Shown: positions 1 through 9,085, counted from the first letter of the stretch. The stretch: DNA of 29,323 nucleotides from JAYVIQ01 sp043770215 (GCA_043770215.1 JAYVIQ010000205.1:1-29323); one strand, 5' to 3'. Numbers and translations are program-made. The notes: generated from the sequence alone by a model not told the origin.

Positions 1-976
1 TTCCAAAAACAAGTATTCCTAAAATAGATCCTAATTTATCTTTTAGTGCTATTTTGTCTTCATTTAGAAAGATAGCTGCAAAAAATCTACCTATCATAGC
101 ACCACCCCAATAAACCGCTAAAAATTTATCGGCTTCTATTTTGGGTAAATTGGCTATGTTTTTTAATTCTAAGAAATTTATAATCGTAGAACCTATAGAT
201 ACTTCACCACCTACATACATAAATATACAAATAACGCCCAATATTAGATGTGGGTAAGCAAATGCACCTTTTCCTTTAGGAATTTTGTTATCGCTTTCAC
301 TTGTAATGGTGGGTAAATCTGAGAATAAAATAAATACAGCCAAAGCTATAAGCGTTAGGGTTAATCCTATGTAAGGGATTTCTATAGTGTCTAAAGGGCG
401 TGCATCTGTTTCTCCTGCGCAAGAAAAGATTAAAATACCTCCAACAATAGGGGCTATGGTTGTTCCTAATGAGTTAAAGGCTTGAGTCATATTTAGCCTA
501 CTTGAAGCAGACTCTGGCTTTCCTAACAAAGAAACGTATGGGTTTGCGCCCATTTGTAAAATGGTAACCCCAGATGCTAATACAAAAAGAGCCACTAAAC
601 AAAGGTTAAAAGATTCTGCAATTGTAGCAGATACATAAAACAAGAAGCAGCCTAGCGCCGATACAAGTAAGCCAACAATAATGGCTTTTTTGTATCCGTA
701 TTTGGCTATTAAATCTATACCTGATATTGATAACAAAAAATAAAGTAAAGAAATAATGAAAAAAGCACCAAAAAAAGCAGATTGTACAAACATTGCTTGA
801 AAAGAACTTAATTCAAATACTTCTCTAAATTTGGGTACTAATATATCATTCATGCAAGTAATAAAACCCCACATAAAAAATAGTAGCGTTACCACTATTA
901 ATGGTCCAGTATAATTTTTGTTAGGGTCAAATGTAGCGTTTTGATTTTCTGAACTATGCGATGAAGCTCCAGCCAT
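1..976 (-). CDS. MFS sugar:H+ symporter, FucP/GluP-like (C-terminus cut by window edge)
   Basis: This gene is read on the minus strand from an ATG at 976-974 and runs off the left edge, so about 325 residues are visible. The family (fucose permease and glucose/galactose transporters) is usually about 400-450 residues. About eight hydrophobic helices are visible. Family-typical motifs are MWGFITCMNDIL in helix 1 (the Asp matches the proton-coupling Asp of FucP), GANPYVSLLG after helix 4, and RLNMTQAFNSLGT leading into helix 5. It should sit in the inner membrane and import a monosaccharide or small sugar with protons. The exact sugar cannot be read from the sequence. It is divergent from the glycan-degradation operon that starts 500 bases away, so it probably imports the sugar that operon releases (inference). 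The family call is firm; the substrate is not. Confidence 0.9.
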   Translation of the reverse strand, partial: MAGASSHSSENQNATFDPNKNYTGPLIVVTLLFFMWGFITCMNDILVPKFREVFELSSFQAMFVQSAFFGAFFIISLLYFLLSISGIDLIAKYGYKKAIIVGLLVSALGCFLFYVSATIAESFNLCLVALFVLASGVTILQMGANPYVSLLGKPESASSRLNMTQAFNSLGTTIAPIVGGILIFSCAGETDARPLDTIEIPYIGLTLTLIALAVFILFSDLPTITSESDNKIPKGKGAFAYPHLILGVICIFMYVGGEVSIGSTIINFLELKNIANLPKIEADKFLAVYWGGAMIGRFFAAIFLNEDKIALKDKLGSILGILVFG

Positions 977-1016
977 GTTTGTTAAATTTAATTTCTATGA
1001 TTTATAAATGTTGTTG

Positions 1017-1024
1017 CGAATATA
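1017..1024 (-). promoter_or_regulatory. Possible -7 box of the MFS transporter gene
   Basis: On the minus strand this reads TATATTCG, one mismatch from the Bacteroidota -7 consensus TAnnTTTG. It lies about 41 bases upstream of the ATG at 976. I could not find a convincing -33 TTTG at the expected spacing, so support is limited to the -7 match and the position. Confidence 0.3.
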
Positions 1025-1291
1025 CAGGAAAAGTTGGCATTCACTTATTTTTTTGCTGTTTTTTGTCTTAAAATGAACTACATCTAATTCAAAATTTCAA
1101 ATTTATTTTTTTTAAAGGAGTATCTTACTCAAAGTTTTTTGAATAATTAAAAAAATACTTTGTAGTAACAATTTTAAAAAAAACACCAAAATAATGATAT
1201 TTTAATGAGCTTTTGTGGTATTGAAATGGTATTTGAAGGCATCATTTTACAGCTAAATTCATTTATTTGTAAAGCTTTCAGCCACTATAAA

Positions 1292-1322
1292 TTGTTTTTT
1301 AAGTAAAATGAATCTTATTTTG
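1292..1322 (+). promoter_or_regulatory. Weak candidate promoter for the glycan operon
   Basis: A TTG at 1292-1294 is followed, after 21 bases, by TATTTTG at 1316-1322. This resembles the Bacteroidota TTTG / TAnnTTTG promoter but the -7 box is one base short. Transcription from here would give a leader of about 145 bases that includes the inverted repeat at 1379-1394. Tentative. Confidence 0.22.
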
Positions 1323-1378
1323 TAGGACTTAAATATCATTGAAGATTAAAATATTTTAGTTTAAAATAAAAAAAAAGT

Positions 1379-1394
1379 GTAATATTGTTATTAC
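1379..1394. promoter_or_regulatory. 16-bp perfect inverted repeat upstream of the glycan operon
   Basis: The sequence is GTAATA-TTGT-TATTAC, two exact 6-base half-sites around a 4-base centre. It lies 82 bases before the ATG of the first operon gene. The position and symmetry would suit the operator of a dimeric repressor or activator. The AT-rich setting makes chance palindromes fairly likely, and no regulator gene is present in the window to pair it with. Confidence 0.3.
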
Positions 1395-1476
1395 GTGTTC
1401 AAAAATAAATGCTTAAAAATCAGCATGGTCTACGTCTGGTTGTGTTTTGAAAAAGTAACTTAAAAATAGCTAAACA

Positions 1477-2637
1477 ATGAAAAAATTAACTTTAGTATCA
1501 TTGATTTTTGTATTTGCTTTTTGGTCTTGTAGACCCGAGGTAAATTCGGTAGTAAAATTTTCATCGGCAGATTCTTTCTCTCCCGGTATAGCCAAAACGG
1601 GAGATACAGTAGATATTTTAGGAGGATCTTTGAAAGGATCTAAAGTTTTTTTAGACGATATTGAAGTCCCTTTACTATCTAGCTCAGATGGATTGCTGCA
1701 GTTTGTAGTAACAGATAACCTTACAAAGTCTAACCCAAAAGGTGTTTTCGAATTATCAGTTAAATTTAAAGATGGTTCAAGCACAAAGTTTAGTCAAAAC
1801 ATAGTATTAAACTATATTTATACCCTAACGGACAAGGTTACCTGGCTAAAAAATTATGTAGTAAAAGATGCCATAAATGATACGCTAAGCAAGGGGCCAG
1901 CTCAACTATTAATATCTGATTTTGATGGCCATGGAGCCCGTGCAGCAAATGCAACTAATAGATTTGACCAGACGCAATGGACTTCTCTAGTTAAGCAAGG
2001 AGGAAGTAGTCTAATAGGCAGTAATGTACTTGGGGTAGCTTCTTCAAAAGCAAAGGGTAATTATTTTGCATTGCAACTAAACCCTGAATTTGTAGAAAAT
2101 GGCACTTCAGGCTTTGTTGGTGAATTTATATCTGCTACCGAAGTATCTAACAATAGAGATGAAGCTTGGGCAATCAATTTTTCTGCTTTACCAGGAAGTA
2201 AAATAAGAATACCTACAGAAAACAGAAGGAAAATCAATACCATAAGTATGGATGATACCTATTTGAATTTTTACGTTTTTAAAAACAACAAAGAAAAAAC
2301 CTTGTTACGTACCTACATCACTAGTGATTTATTAGCTGGTTCTACTCAGTTTGCTTACAATCCGCAACCTTCTGACGGTCTATCTGAATGGAAACTGATG
2401 AGTATTCCCTTCCGCTCATTTAGAACTGGCTATGGTTTTGATTCTAAAGCTATTGAGGTTGTAGACTACCCAACATTGAATAAATTAAATTTTACTTTTA
2501 CACATGCTGACAAAGCAGCAGAGACGCCAAGTAACCCTTCAGCTTGGGTAAATCCTGCTACTGGAGAAGTTCAAATTTATTTAGATCACATTATCATTAC
2601 ACAAGGTGGTCCTTATTTAGAACCGCCAACAAAATAA
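1477..2637 (+). CDS. Surface glycan-binding lipoprotein, SGBP-like with IPT/TIG-type N-domain
   Basis: This is the first gene of a seven-gene operon and encodes 386 residues. The N-terminus is a lipoprotein signal with Cys18 (AFWSC; a loose lipobox). Residues about 25-110 look like an IPT/TIG Ig-like domain (SFSPGIAKTGDTVDILGG, then short beta strands). Residues about 145-380 form a beta-rich jelly-roll-like domain that opens with LLISDFDGHG and closes with QIYLDHIIIT. This layout (lipid anchor, Ig-like spacer, C-terminal binding domain) matches surface glycan-binding proteins of Bacteroidota polysaccharide loci, which hold polysaccharide at the cell surface. The next gene starts 17 bases downstream. 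The fold is inferred from pattern, not from a database match. Which glycan it binds is unknown, though the GH10 gene downstream suggests xylan or a similar beta-1,4-glycan. Confidence 0.7.
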   Translation: MKKLTLVSLIFVFAFWSCRPEVNSVVKFSSADSFSPGIAKTGDTVDILGGSLKGSKVFLDDIEVPLLSSSDGLLQFVVTDNLTKSNPKGVFELSVKFKDGSSTKFSQNIVLNYIYTLTDKVTWLKNYVVKDAINDTLSKGPAQLLISDFDGHGARAANATNRFDQTQWTSLVKQGGSSLIGSNVLGVASSKAKGNYFALQLNPEFVENGTSGFVGEFISATEVSNNRDEAWAINFSALPGSKIRIPTENRRKINTISMDDTYLNFYVFKNNKEKTLLRTYITSDLLAGSTQFAYNPQPSDGLSEWKLMSIPFRSFRTGYGFDSKAIEVVDYPTLNKLNFTFTHADKAAETPSNPSAWVNPATGEVQIYLDHIIITQGGPYLEPPTK

Positions 2638-2654
2638 TACAACAAATAAGAAGA

Positions 2655-4541
2655 ATGCATAAAAGAATAGTTTCCATTAAAACCTTGCTTTCTACGCTCT
2701 TGCTTGGGGTCTCTGGTTGTTTGCTGGCAGGTACAGCAGATGATTCTACTAAGACTACGGTAAAGAGAGGGGTGTCTCTACTACCAGCAACTGTTGGTAA
2801 AACAGATTTTTTAGGAAGTATAAAGGTATCTGGCGATGCTCGTTTTTTCATGATTTACAGAGACATGGAGAAACAGTACACAGACCAAGTTACCTCAAGT
2901 AAAAATCTAGGCTTTTTGGCATATCCAAACTCAGGAGGGGGTAATGCAGCAGGTAAGCCAATGGTAGAGTTTGCAATTACAGCTAAGCCAAGTTCTAAAT
3001 CAGAAGTGTCTTTGGGTTACGCATTAGCACATACATTTACGGGCGTAGATAGTACAGCTAAGTTTGCTCAGATAAGGAACTTAATCAACTTTGGAGGCAA
3101 GGTAAGTACAGACTATGGTTTGTTTGCTTTACAAACAGGTGGTGGTGTATTATGGACTACACTTAGTCCGCTTACAATGAGCAACACTGAGTACAGACCA
3201 GATAATTTTGATCGTTTAGAATGGGATTGGTACACAAATTCTTGGTCTAAATACAAAGATTTTTATAACGCATCTGCTGGCTTGAGCAGTCAAAATTCAG
3301 GGGCAATAGGTTTGCAAGGGTTTAAGTTCTCTGGTCAAGGCTTGCCAGTAGGCTTAGGTTTTGATGTCATGTATGGGCGTACAAACCAAAGTGTAGACCA
3401 AAATGCAGTGCTGGCAAACCCGCCAAATTATGTGCTTGGTGCTAGGGTAAACAAGCAAGTAAAGGCACATACTTTTGGTGCAAATTATTATTTGCAAACA
3501 GGCTATACAAACAATATAGATGATATTAGGGATTATCAAGAAATATTGACAGTAGATGGAAAATTGGATGTAAAAGACATCAAATTTTATTTCGAAACTG
3601 GATTAGGTAGAATAGGTAATCCTCTTTATACAACCAAAGATTTTGGTAAAGCCCTTATTGTAAGAGCAAATGTACCTGGAGACAAATTTGGTTTTCCACT
3701 CAGTATTCAAGCATTTAGCATATCAAATGATGTTGTAAGTAATGTAAGTTCAACCGTAAATTCTAATATTTTTGCTCCAAATGGTGGTTTTGCAAGAGAT
3801 CCTAACTACGCTACTGCGTTATTTGTAAATGCTTTGTTAGAAACAGGGCAAACAGCAAACAACAGAATGGGTGCAAGTTTAATTGGATCAAAGCAGATTA
3901 AAAATCTTAAAATAGAATTTGGGATGTCTTTAACACAAGAACTAGAAAATCTACACGACACAATAACTTTTCAGCATAGAGCAAATAATTTCTCACGTTC
4001 TAGATTCAATCCTTGGTTGCAAAATGCAGGACCTTATCAAAGAGTTAAAAACATTTTTCTAAGATCTTTTGAGTTCTTAACCATTACTGATGCAACTTCA
4101 GACTATAAAAAAGGTTTTTCTACATTAGATTTAAGTTTAAACTACAAAACTACCTTACTGAAGAAAGACGTAATATTTAAGTTTTTTCAGACCTATGGCT
4201 CTATACAAGAAGGGGTACTACCAACATTTACTGACAAAGCATTTTTGAGACAGTGGTATGGGCAAGCAATTGCTTTTGTGAAATTGACAAACAAAGTATG
4301 TGTTCTTGGTTTCTATGAACAAGAAAGAAATCTTGGAAACAAAAGAACTAACCTCTCAGACTACAATGGCTTAGCAATGGAGCAAATTGGAGATGGATAT
4401 GGTTATGGATTAGATTATGATTTTTCTCAATTTGCTGGAGTGTACTTAAGACATAGATTTATGTACAACCAGGATTTGAATTTTGTAAAAGACAGTTTCA
4501 AAGGACAAGAAGTAACAGTAGAACTTAAAGTATTCTTTTAA
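2655..4541 (+). CDS. Probable outer-membrane beta-barrel protein of the glycan operon (1)
   Basis: I place the start at the ATG at 2655 (628 residues), because the open frame upstream of it has no signal peptide and overlaps the previous gene. The N-terminus MHKRIVSIKTLLSTLLLGVS is an export signal. It may end as an ordinary signal peptide near LAGTA, or be read as a lipobox (VSGC22). The rest alternates short amphipathic strands with Gly/Asn/Tyr-rich turns, and the last residues are VELKVFF, with the terminal Phe typical of outer-membrane barrels. It is much shorter than SusC (about 1000 residues), and I see no TonB plug domain. It probably forms a pore or scaffold for the glycan or its oligosaccharides (inference). 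The gene is followed after 9 bases by a second barrel-like gene. No named family was recognised. Confidence 0.62.
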   Translation: MHKRIVSIKTLLSTLLLGVSGCLLAGTADDSTKTTVKRGVSLLPATVGKTDFLGSIKVSGDARFFMIYRDMEKQYTDQVTSSKNLGFLAYPNSGGGNAAGKPMVEFAITAKPSSKSEVSLGYALAHTFTGVDSTAKFAQIRNLINFGGKVSTDYGLFALQTGGGVLWTTLSPLTMSNTEYRPDNFDRLEWDWYTNSWSKYKDFYNASAGLSSQNSGAIGLQGFKFSGQGLPVGLGFDVMYGRTNQSVDQNAVLANPPNYVLGARVNKQVKAHTFGANYYLQTGYTNNIDDIRDYQEILTVDGKLDVKDIKFYFETGLGRIGNPLYTTKDFGKALIVRANVPGDKFGFPLSIQAFSISNDVVSNVSSTVNSNIFAPNGGFARDPNYATALFVNALLETGQTANNRMGASLIGSKQIKNLKIEFGMSLTQELENLHDTITFQHRANNFSRSRFNPWLQNAGPYQRVKNIFLRSFEFLTITDATSDYKKGFSTLDLSLNYKTTLLKKDVIFKFFQTYGSIQEGVLPTFTDKAFLRQWYGQAIAFVKLTNKVCVLGFYEQERNLGNKRTNLSDYNGLAMEQIGDGYGYGLDYDFSQFAGVYLRHRFMYNQDLNFVKDSFKGQEVTVELKVFF

Positions 4542-4550
4542 TAGGTAATC

Positions 4551-6302
4551 ATGATAAAGTTAAGCAGAATAATTATTACATCAATATGTCTAGTAAGTGC
4601 AGCATATACAAGCGCTCAGACACAGTTTTATGTAGAAGGTTTGGGGCGTGCTCAAATAGCAAATGATGCATTGAAAGGCAATGTGTTGGCATCTGACACA
4701 ATAGGTGGAAAAAAACAAATTGAGCGTAAAAATACAGGGGGATATACCTTATTAGATTTAGGTTTTAATATAGAGAAAAAGGATAAATTTTACTTAAACA
4801 CTATTTTAAGAGGTAGAAATAGTTTTGGTTTGTTTTGGGGAGAAGGAACAACATTTGAATTTCGTAAAATTACTTTTGGTGGTCTAATTGGTACAGGAGT
4901 AAAGTATGAGTTAGGCGATATTTATGTTGAAATGTCTCCATACACATTATTCATGCCAGAAGCTGATTATAGTAAATACGAATCTAATTTATTTGGTTTA
5001 AGAAGAGATATCTTAAAATATGAAAACTTTTTAGACGGAAATTCTCGTTTTCAGCAAGGAATTAAAGCAGATGGCACATTATTATTTACAAAAGGGATTG
5101 AAAAATTGCATCTTGCAGGTTTTGCTACACGTACTCAAGAAATAACACAATTAGGAGATCCAGACATTATTATGGCTGGGGCAAGTATAAAAGCAATGCA
5201 AGGGAAATTTGGGACTTTAGGTGTAAACTTAGTGAGTTTGTTTGATTTGCCTGTTGCTACAAATGTAGAAGAACTAAGCGCCAGTACACTTACAGCGAAC
5301 ATAAATCCATCAATTAAAGTAAATGATAAGTTGATAATAGGGATAGATGCTGAAGTAGGCGGTTCTAATTACAGCTCTTCTTTTACTGGTTCTGTACCAC
5401 AGAAACTTGCTTTTTCTGGATATTTGTTAGATGCAAAAGCAAAACTAGAAATGAAAAAGTACAAAGCTGTTTTTTATGCGGGGTATAAAAATGTAGATGC
5501 CTCCTTTAGAGCTCCAGCAGCACAAACTAGAAGAATAAACGATAACCAGTCTTCACAAGTTTTCCCAACTAATGCAGTAGACGTAGCGGGTGCTAAAGTT
5601 TTAAGAAGCACGTTGTTGTTTGATAGATTTACACAAGAAAATATGTATAGACAAGGAATAAGCAAAACCTTGCAATCTTTTAATCCAGCTTTTAACAATG
5701 TAAACCCTTACGGCGCAGCAACCCCTAACCGTAAAGGATTTGTTATAGATGTAATCAAAGGGATAAGCAAAGATGCTTTAAGTTTTGATTTGCATGCTCA
5801 ATTATTATCTGAAATAGATGCTGATAATACTACTAATGCTAGCTTACGTAAATTTACCTCTATTACATCAGGAGTTTTGGTAAATATCTCCAAAATAGCA
5901 GATTTTAAGAAAGATGTAAATGTATCCTTTGGTTATCAAATGGAAAATACCACACGAACTGGTAATGAAAGTGTAGATTTAGTATCTTCTGTGATAGATG
6001 TAGCAGCATCTGCAGAAGTTGCAAATGATTTTGATTTGATGTTTGGTTTAAAACATTACACAGCAGATGGTAATGAGTATACAAGCACAATAAATCAAGT
6101 GAATTACACAAGGGAAATATTTACTCCAAGAGCTTACAATACAAGTGAATTAGTACTTTCAATGGGGGCACGTTTAAGATTTACAGAGAAAAGTGCACTT
6201 ACTGTTACATATTCTATTTTAGATAGTGCCAATTTGTTATCATCTTCTTCAGATGATTACAAATGGAATCAGTTGTTTGTGAATTATACTATGAAATTTT
6301 AA
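4551..6302 (+). CDS. Probable outer-membrane beta-barrel protein of the glycan operon (2)
   Basis: This 583-residue protein begins with a clean signal peptide (MIKLSRIIITSICLVSAAYTSAQ, cleavage near residue 22). It continues with regularly spaced amphipathic beta strands (for example GGYTLLDLGFNIEKKDKFYLN) and ends QLFVNYTMKF, again with a C-terminal Phe as in outer-membrane barrels. Unlike its neighbour at 2655, I see no long soluble insertion. It is not SusC- or SusD-like: it is too short for SusC and has no lipobox for SusD. Its place between a glycan-binding lipoprotein and two glycosidases suggests a role in taking up oligosaccharides or displaying the surface complex (inference). The gap to the next gene is 8 bases. 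The family was not recognised; the barrel call rests on the signal peptide, strand pattern and C-terminus. Confidence 0.62.
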   Translation: MIKLSRIIITSICLVSAAYTSAQTQFYVEGLGRAQIANDALKGNVLASDTIGGKKQIERKNTGGYTLLDLGFNIEKKDKFYLNTILRGRNSFGLFWGEGTTFEFRKITFGGLIGTGVKYELGDIYVEMSPYTLFMPEADYSKYESNLFGLRRDILKYENFLDGNSRFQQGIKADGTLLFTKGIEKLHLAGFATRTQEITQLGDPDIIMAGASIKAMQGKFGTLGVNLVSLFDLPVATNVEELSASTLTANINPSIKVNDKLIIGIDAEVGGSNYSSSFTGSVPQKLAFSGYLLDAKAKLEMKKYKAVFYAGYKNVDASFRAPAAQTRRINDNQSSQVFPTNAVDVAGAKVLRSTLLFDRFTQENMYRQGISKTLQSFNPAFNNVNPYGAATPNRKGFVIDVIKGISKDALSFDLHAQLLSEIDADNTTNASLRKFTSITSGVLVNISKIADFKKDVNVSFGYQMENTTRTGNESVDLVSSVIDVAASAEVANDFDLMFGLKHYTADGNEYTSTINQVNYTREIFTPRAYNTSELVLSMGARLRFTEKSALTVTYSILDSANLLSSSSDDYKWNQLFVNYTMKF

Positions 6303-6310
6303 TTGAATAA

Positions 6311-7363
6311 ATGATGAAGGTAACTACATTGCTAAGACAATATTGGATATTTTTCTTTTCATTGTCATTTTTAGTGGCATGCATTAAGGAAGATCCAAAC
6401 GTTCCAGCCACACAAAGGTATGTCTCTGCTTCCAAAGATTTCAGGGTAAATAAATTTGATTTATCTTTACCTGATGCATCAGCTATAGATTTCTCTAAAG
6501 ATAGCTTAGGTTTTGAAGCTGATTTTAATGAAGAAGTAACTTGGACAATAACAATAAAAAGTAAATTAGCAATAAAAGTAATTTCTGGTACTTCAAAGAG
6601 TTTAGATCCTAAGCAAATATATTGGGATGGAGCTTCTGATAATGTATATTTCTTTAATCCAGATGAACCATTGTCCATACAAATTTCTTTTTTAGGGTCT
6701 GATGTAGTTTTGAACGAAAACAAATATAAAGTAGGTAAGTCTAAGGTGTTTCACAAAAATAAAATTACCACTGTTGTAGCAGATTTTGAATTAGCAACAA
6801 ATGATAATGAATCTGTTATTTTTCAAAAAGACGCTATAAATATTTTTTTCGATCCTTTTGAAGGAATATCTACAAAAAATGATGGCTTTATTCTAGATTC
6901 TGTTTCCACTTTTCCTAGAGTACCCCAAGGAAAACGATATATTTATTTGCATGGAAAAGATATTTTAGGAGCCGCAGGCTCTTTCTATATTGGTGGTTTT
7001 AACAATTCATCCAAATCTTTTTTATTAAAATCTAAACCTTTAGATCAAGTTTACATTAATTTTCTTGCCAACTCTAACGGAAATAAAACAACAAAACTTA
7101 TCATAGAGCTTACAGGTGTTGGCGGTGATGAATTTAGAGCAGAAAAAAATGTTACGTGGGATGGTTGGAGAATGGTAAGCATAAAATTGTCTGACTTTAC
7201 TCAAAGTACATCTGGAGCTTTAGGCACTGCCAAAATTTTACCAGCTGCATTGAAGCAAGTTGCTTTTCAAATCCATTCCGGTGGTGGACCAGGTAGAGAG
7301 GCTAAAGCATTTATAGATTATATATGTTTTACATACGACGCACCATTTAGTCAAGCACAGTAA
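6311..7363 (+). CDS. Surface lipoprotein with C-terminal jelly-roll domain
   Basis: The 350-residue product has a good lipobox (FLVAC, Cys24). The following residues IKEDP fit the lipoprotein surface-export signal described in Bacteroidota (a Lys followed by two acidic residues just after the Cys), so display on the cell outside is likely. Residues about 45-145 contain a beta-rich domain of unknown type. Residues about 155-345 resemble the galactose-binding-like jelly rolls of the neighbouring lipoproteins: the domain opens with VVADFELA, has DGWRMVSIKLSDF near the end and closes with AFIDYICFTY. The start could be either of two adjacent Met codons. The stop overlaps the next start by one base (TAATG), which implies translational coupling. 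Glycan binding is inferred from domain pattern and operon context only. Confidence 0.65.
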   Translation: MMKVTTLLRQYWIFFFSLSFLVACIKEDPNVPATQRYVSASKDFRVNKFDLSLPDASAIDFSKDSLGFEADFNEEVTWTITIKSKLAIKVISGTSKSLDPKQIYWDGASDNVYFFNPDEPLSIQISFLGSDVVLNENKYKVGKSKVFHKNKITTVVADFELATNDNESVIFQKDAINIFFDPFEGISTKNDGFILDSVSTFPRVPQGKRYIYLHGKDILGAAGSFYIGGFNNSSKSFLLKSKPLDQVYINFLANSNGNKTTKLIIELTGVGGDEFRAEKNVTWDGWRMVSIKLSDFTQSTSGALGTAKILPAALKQVAFQIHSGGGPGREAKAFIDYICFTYDAPFSQAQ

Positions 7364-9081
7364 TGATCAAAATGAAAACAGAAATAAAACAGTTCGTTTA
7401 TTCTTCTTTGATAGGTATTTTCCTATCCTCTTGTGCAGGCTTTGAGCCAGCAAAATTAGTTACAAGAACAGATAAACCATATTATAAACCTAGTGAGAAT
7501 GCTGGGATTGTGTTAGGAGATACTACATTATTTGATTTTAAAGGTGCCGTAGGAGATTGGTGGAGCGATCCTAAATTTACCATTTCTAAGATAGGATCTG
7601 CTATGAAAGTAAAAGCCAACGGTGTAGGGCCAGCTTATGAAGCTTTTGGTATTCCCATAGATCAAATGGATTTCTCCAAGGCTCCATTTTTGAAAATAAC
7701 AATGAAAGTAGAAGAAGGTACAACCTCTTTTCCAACACTAAGAATAGATTTAGTAGACAGCAAAGGAATTCAGACCAATGCATCTCCTGCTAGTGCAGTA
7801 ATAGATAGTGCAGGATATAAAATTTTTATTTATGATTATTTCAAAAAGTTTAAGCAAACTTACCCAGATAATGCAGATGTAAACCCCAAACAAATTGTTG
7901 CAATACAAGCATTTGTAAATCCTGGAGGTAAAGCATGGTCAGGATCTTTTTATATAGATGACATATCTACAACCTCAAATCCAGATGGTTCAGGGGCTTT
8001 ACCTACAAACTATGTACTAGATGATTTTTCTGGAGCTGTAGATCTTTGGTGGCCTTGTAAACCGGAAAAAGTCTCGATATCTAAATATGATTCTGATAAG
8101 TTAAAAGTGCATATCAACGATGGGCAGTGGGATTGTTTTGGTAAAATATTTGGTGAAGTAGATATTACAGAAACCCCTATTATTAGGATAAAAGCAAGAG
8201 CTGTAACCGAAACAGGGATGACAAAATCAAACATAATGGCTCGATTTATTGATGTAAATGAAAATCCAACAGATTTAATTGATGGAAAAAACATGAGGGA
8301 TTTTGAAATAGGTGGTGCTGATTTTAAAGAGTACTACTCTATTTTTAAAACAGAAAGTTCTAATGATTTACAAAGTTCGGCAGGAGCCTTTGATCCAACA
8401 AGGGTAAACCGTGTTATTTTCTTTGTGAATATGAATCAAGAAGCGAATTTTACTGGAGATGTAATTGTAGATGAAGTAGCTTTTGTAAAAGAATTACCAG
8501 CAGAAGTAGGAGAAGTGATGAATAATAAATGGGGAGCTGTGCCAGGTATGAGTCCAGAATGGACAAAAGGAAAACCAGCAGGTATCTTGTCTGATTTCAA
8601 CTCTATTTCTAATTGGAGTAGCGAATCTAATGGGATTACACTTTCTCAAGGCACCAGTTCTATAAAATTAATTTCTGATGTAAAGGGAAGTGATTGGGCT
8701 TCTGTTATAGGTTCTGTAGATGGGCTTAATTTGTATGATAATAATTACGTAAAAATTAGAGTAAAATCGAATGGTTCTATAGATCCAACCTTAAGGTTTA
8801 CTTTCTTGGATAACTTAGGTTCAGAGTCAAATGCAAGACCTCAAGAGATTAAAGTTACTTCAGACGGTAAGTATAATGAGTATTATATCAAATTATTTAA
8901 TAGTTGTTATCAAAGGACTCCAAGTCTTAAGGTGGTAAATATGCAGAATGTCCAAAAAGTTAGGGTATATCTAAGTCCAGATTTAGGGAACTTCAAAGGT
9001 ACTATAGAGATAGATGAAATTTCTTATTTGAATGTAAATCAAGTTCCAAAAGAGATTGTAAGTTCATTGAAAGACAGATAG
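7363..9081 (+). CDS. Lipoprotein with three tandem carbohydrate-binding-like jelly-roll domains
   Basis: The 572-residue product begins with a lipoprotein signal (FLSSC; Cys24 from the ATG at 7363, Cys21 if the second Met at 7372 is used). Three divergent copies of one domain follow: about residues 50-205 (opens FDFKGAVGDWW, closes FYIDDIS), 215-380 (opens LDDFSGAVDLWW, closes VIVDEVAF) and 405-560 (opens LSDFNSISNW, closes IEIDEISY). Each is beta-rich and ends in the I(D/E)-E/D-I strand common in CBM11- or CBM4-like galactose-binding folds. The paired Trp residues near the start of domains 1 and 2 could stack on sugar rings; domain 3 keeps only one. The gene is coupled to the upstream lipoprotein gene and lies 4 bases before the GH10 gene. 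I infer a multivalent surface or periplasmic glycan binder; there is no direct ligand evidence. Confidence 0.65.
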   Translation: MIKMKTEIKQFVYSSLIGIFLSSCAGFEPAKLVTRTDKPYYKPSENAGIVLGDTTLFDFKGAVGDWWSDPKFTISKIGSAMKVKANGVGPAYEAFGIPIDQMDFSKAPFLKITMKVEEGTTSFPTLRIDLVDSKGIQTNASPASAVIDSAGYKIFIYDYFKKFKQTYPDNADVNPKQIVAIQAFVNPGGKAWSGSFYIDDISTTSNPDGSGALPTNYVLDDFSGAVDLWWPCKPEKVSISKYDSDKLKVHINDGQWDCFGKIFGEVDITETPIIRIKARAVTETGMTKSNIMARFIDVNENPTDLIDGKNMRDFEIGGADFKEYYSIFKTESSNDLQSSAGAFDPTRVNRVIFFVNMNQEANFTGDVIVDEVAFVKELPAEVGEVMNNKWGAVPGMSPEWTKGKPAGILSDFNSISNWSSESNGITLSQGTSSIKLISDVKGSDWASVIGSVDGLNLYDNNYVKIRVKSNGSIDPTLRFTFLDNLGSESNARPQEIKVTSDGKYNEYYIKLFNSCYQRTPSLKVVNMQNVQKVRVYLSPDLGNFKGTIEIDEISYLNVNQVPKEIVSSLKDR

Positions 9082-9085
9082 AAGT

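Larger units (their letters stand above)
977..1476. other. Divergent intergenic region between transporter and glycan operon
   Basis: These 500 AT-rich bases hold no convincing ORF. They must contain the promoters of both the minus-strand transporter and the plus-strand operon. Candidate elements are listed separately: a minus-strand -7-like box at 1017-1024, a weak plus-strand promoter at 1292-1322, and a perfect inverted repeat at 1379-1394. No tRNA or recognisable riboswitch was seen. Confidence 0.6.

Noticed and set aside
1030..1056. Possible sigma-54 promoter (GG...GC) upstream of the transporter
   Set aside because: The GG and GC dinucleotides are 19 bases apart rather than 12, and the orientation does not suit the transporter gene.
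2544..2654. Upstream extension of the first barrel gene to an ATG at 2544
   Set aside because: The added 37 residues overlap the preceding gene by 94 bases and are basic and non-hydrophobic, while the ATG at 2655 begins a normal export signal.
2655..6302. SusC/SusD identity for the two envelope proteins
   Set aside because: They are far too short for SusC with no visible plug domain, and neither looks like a SusD lipoprotein.
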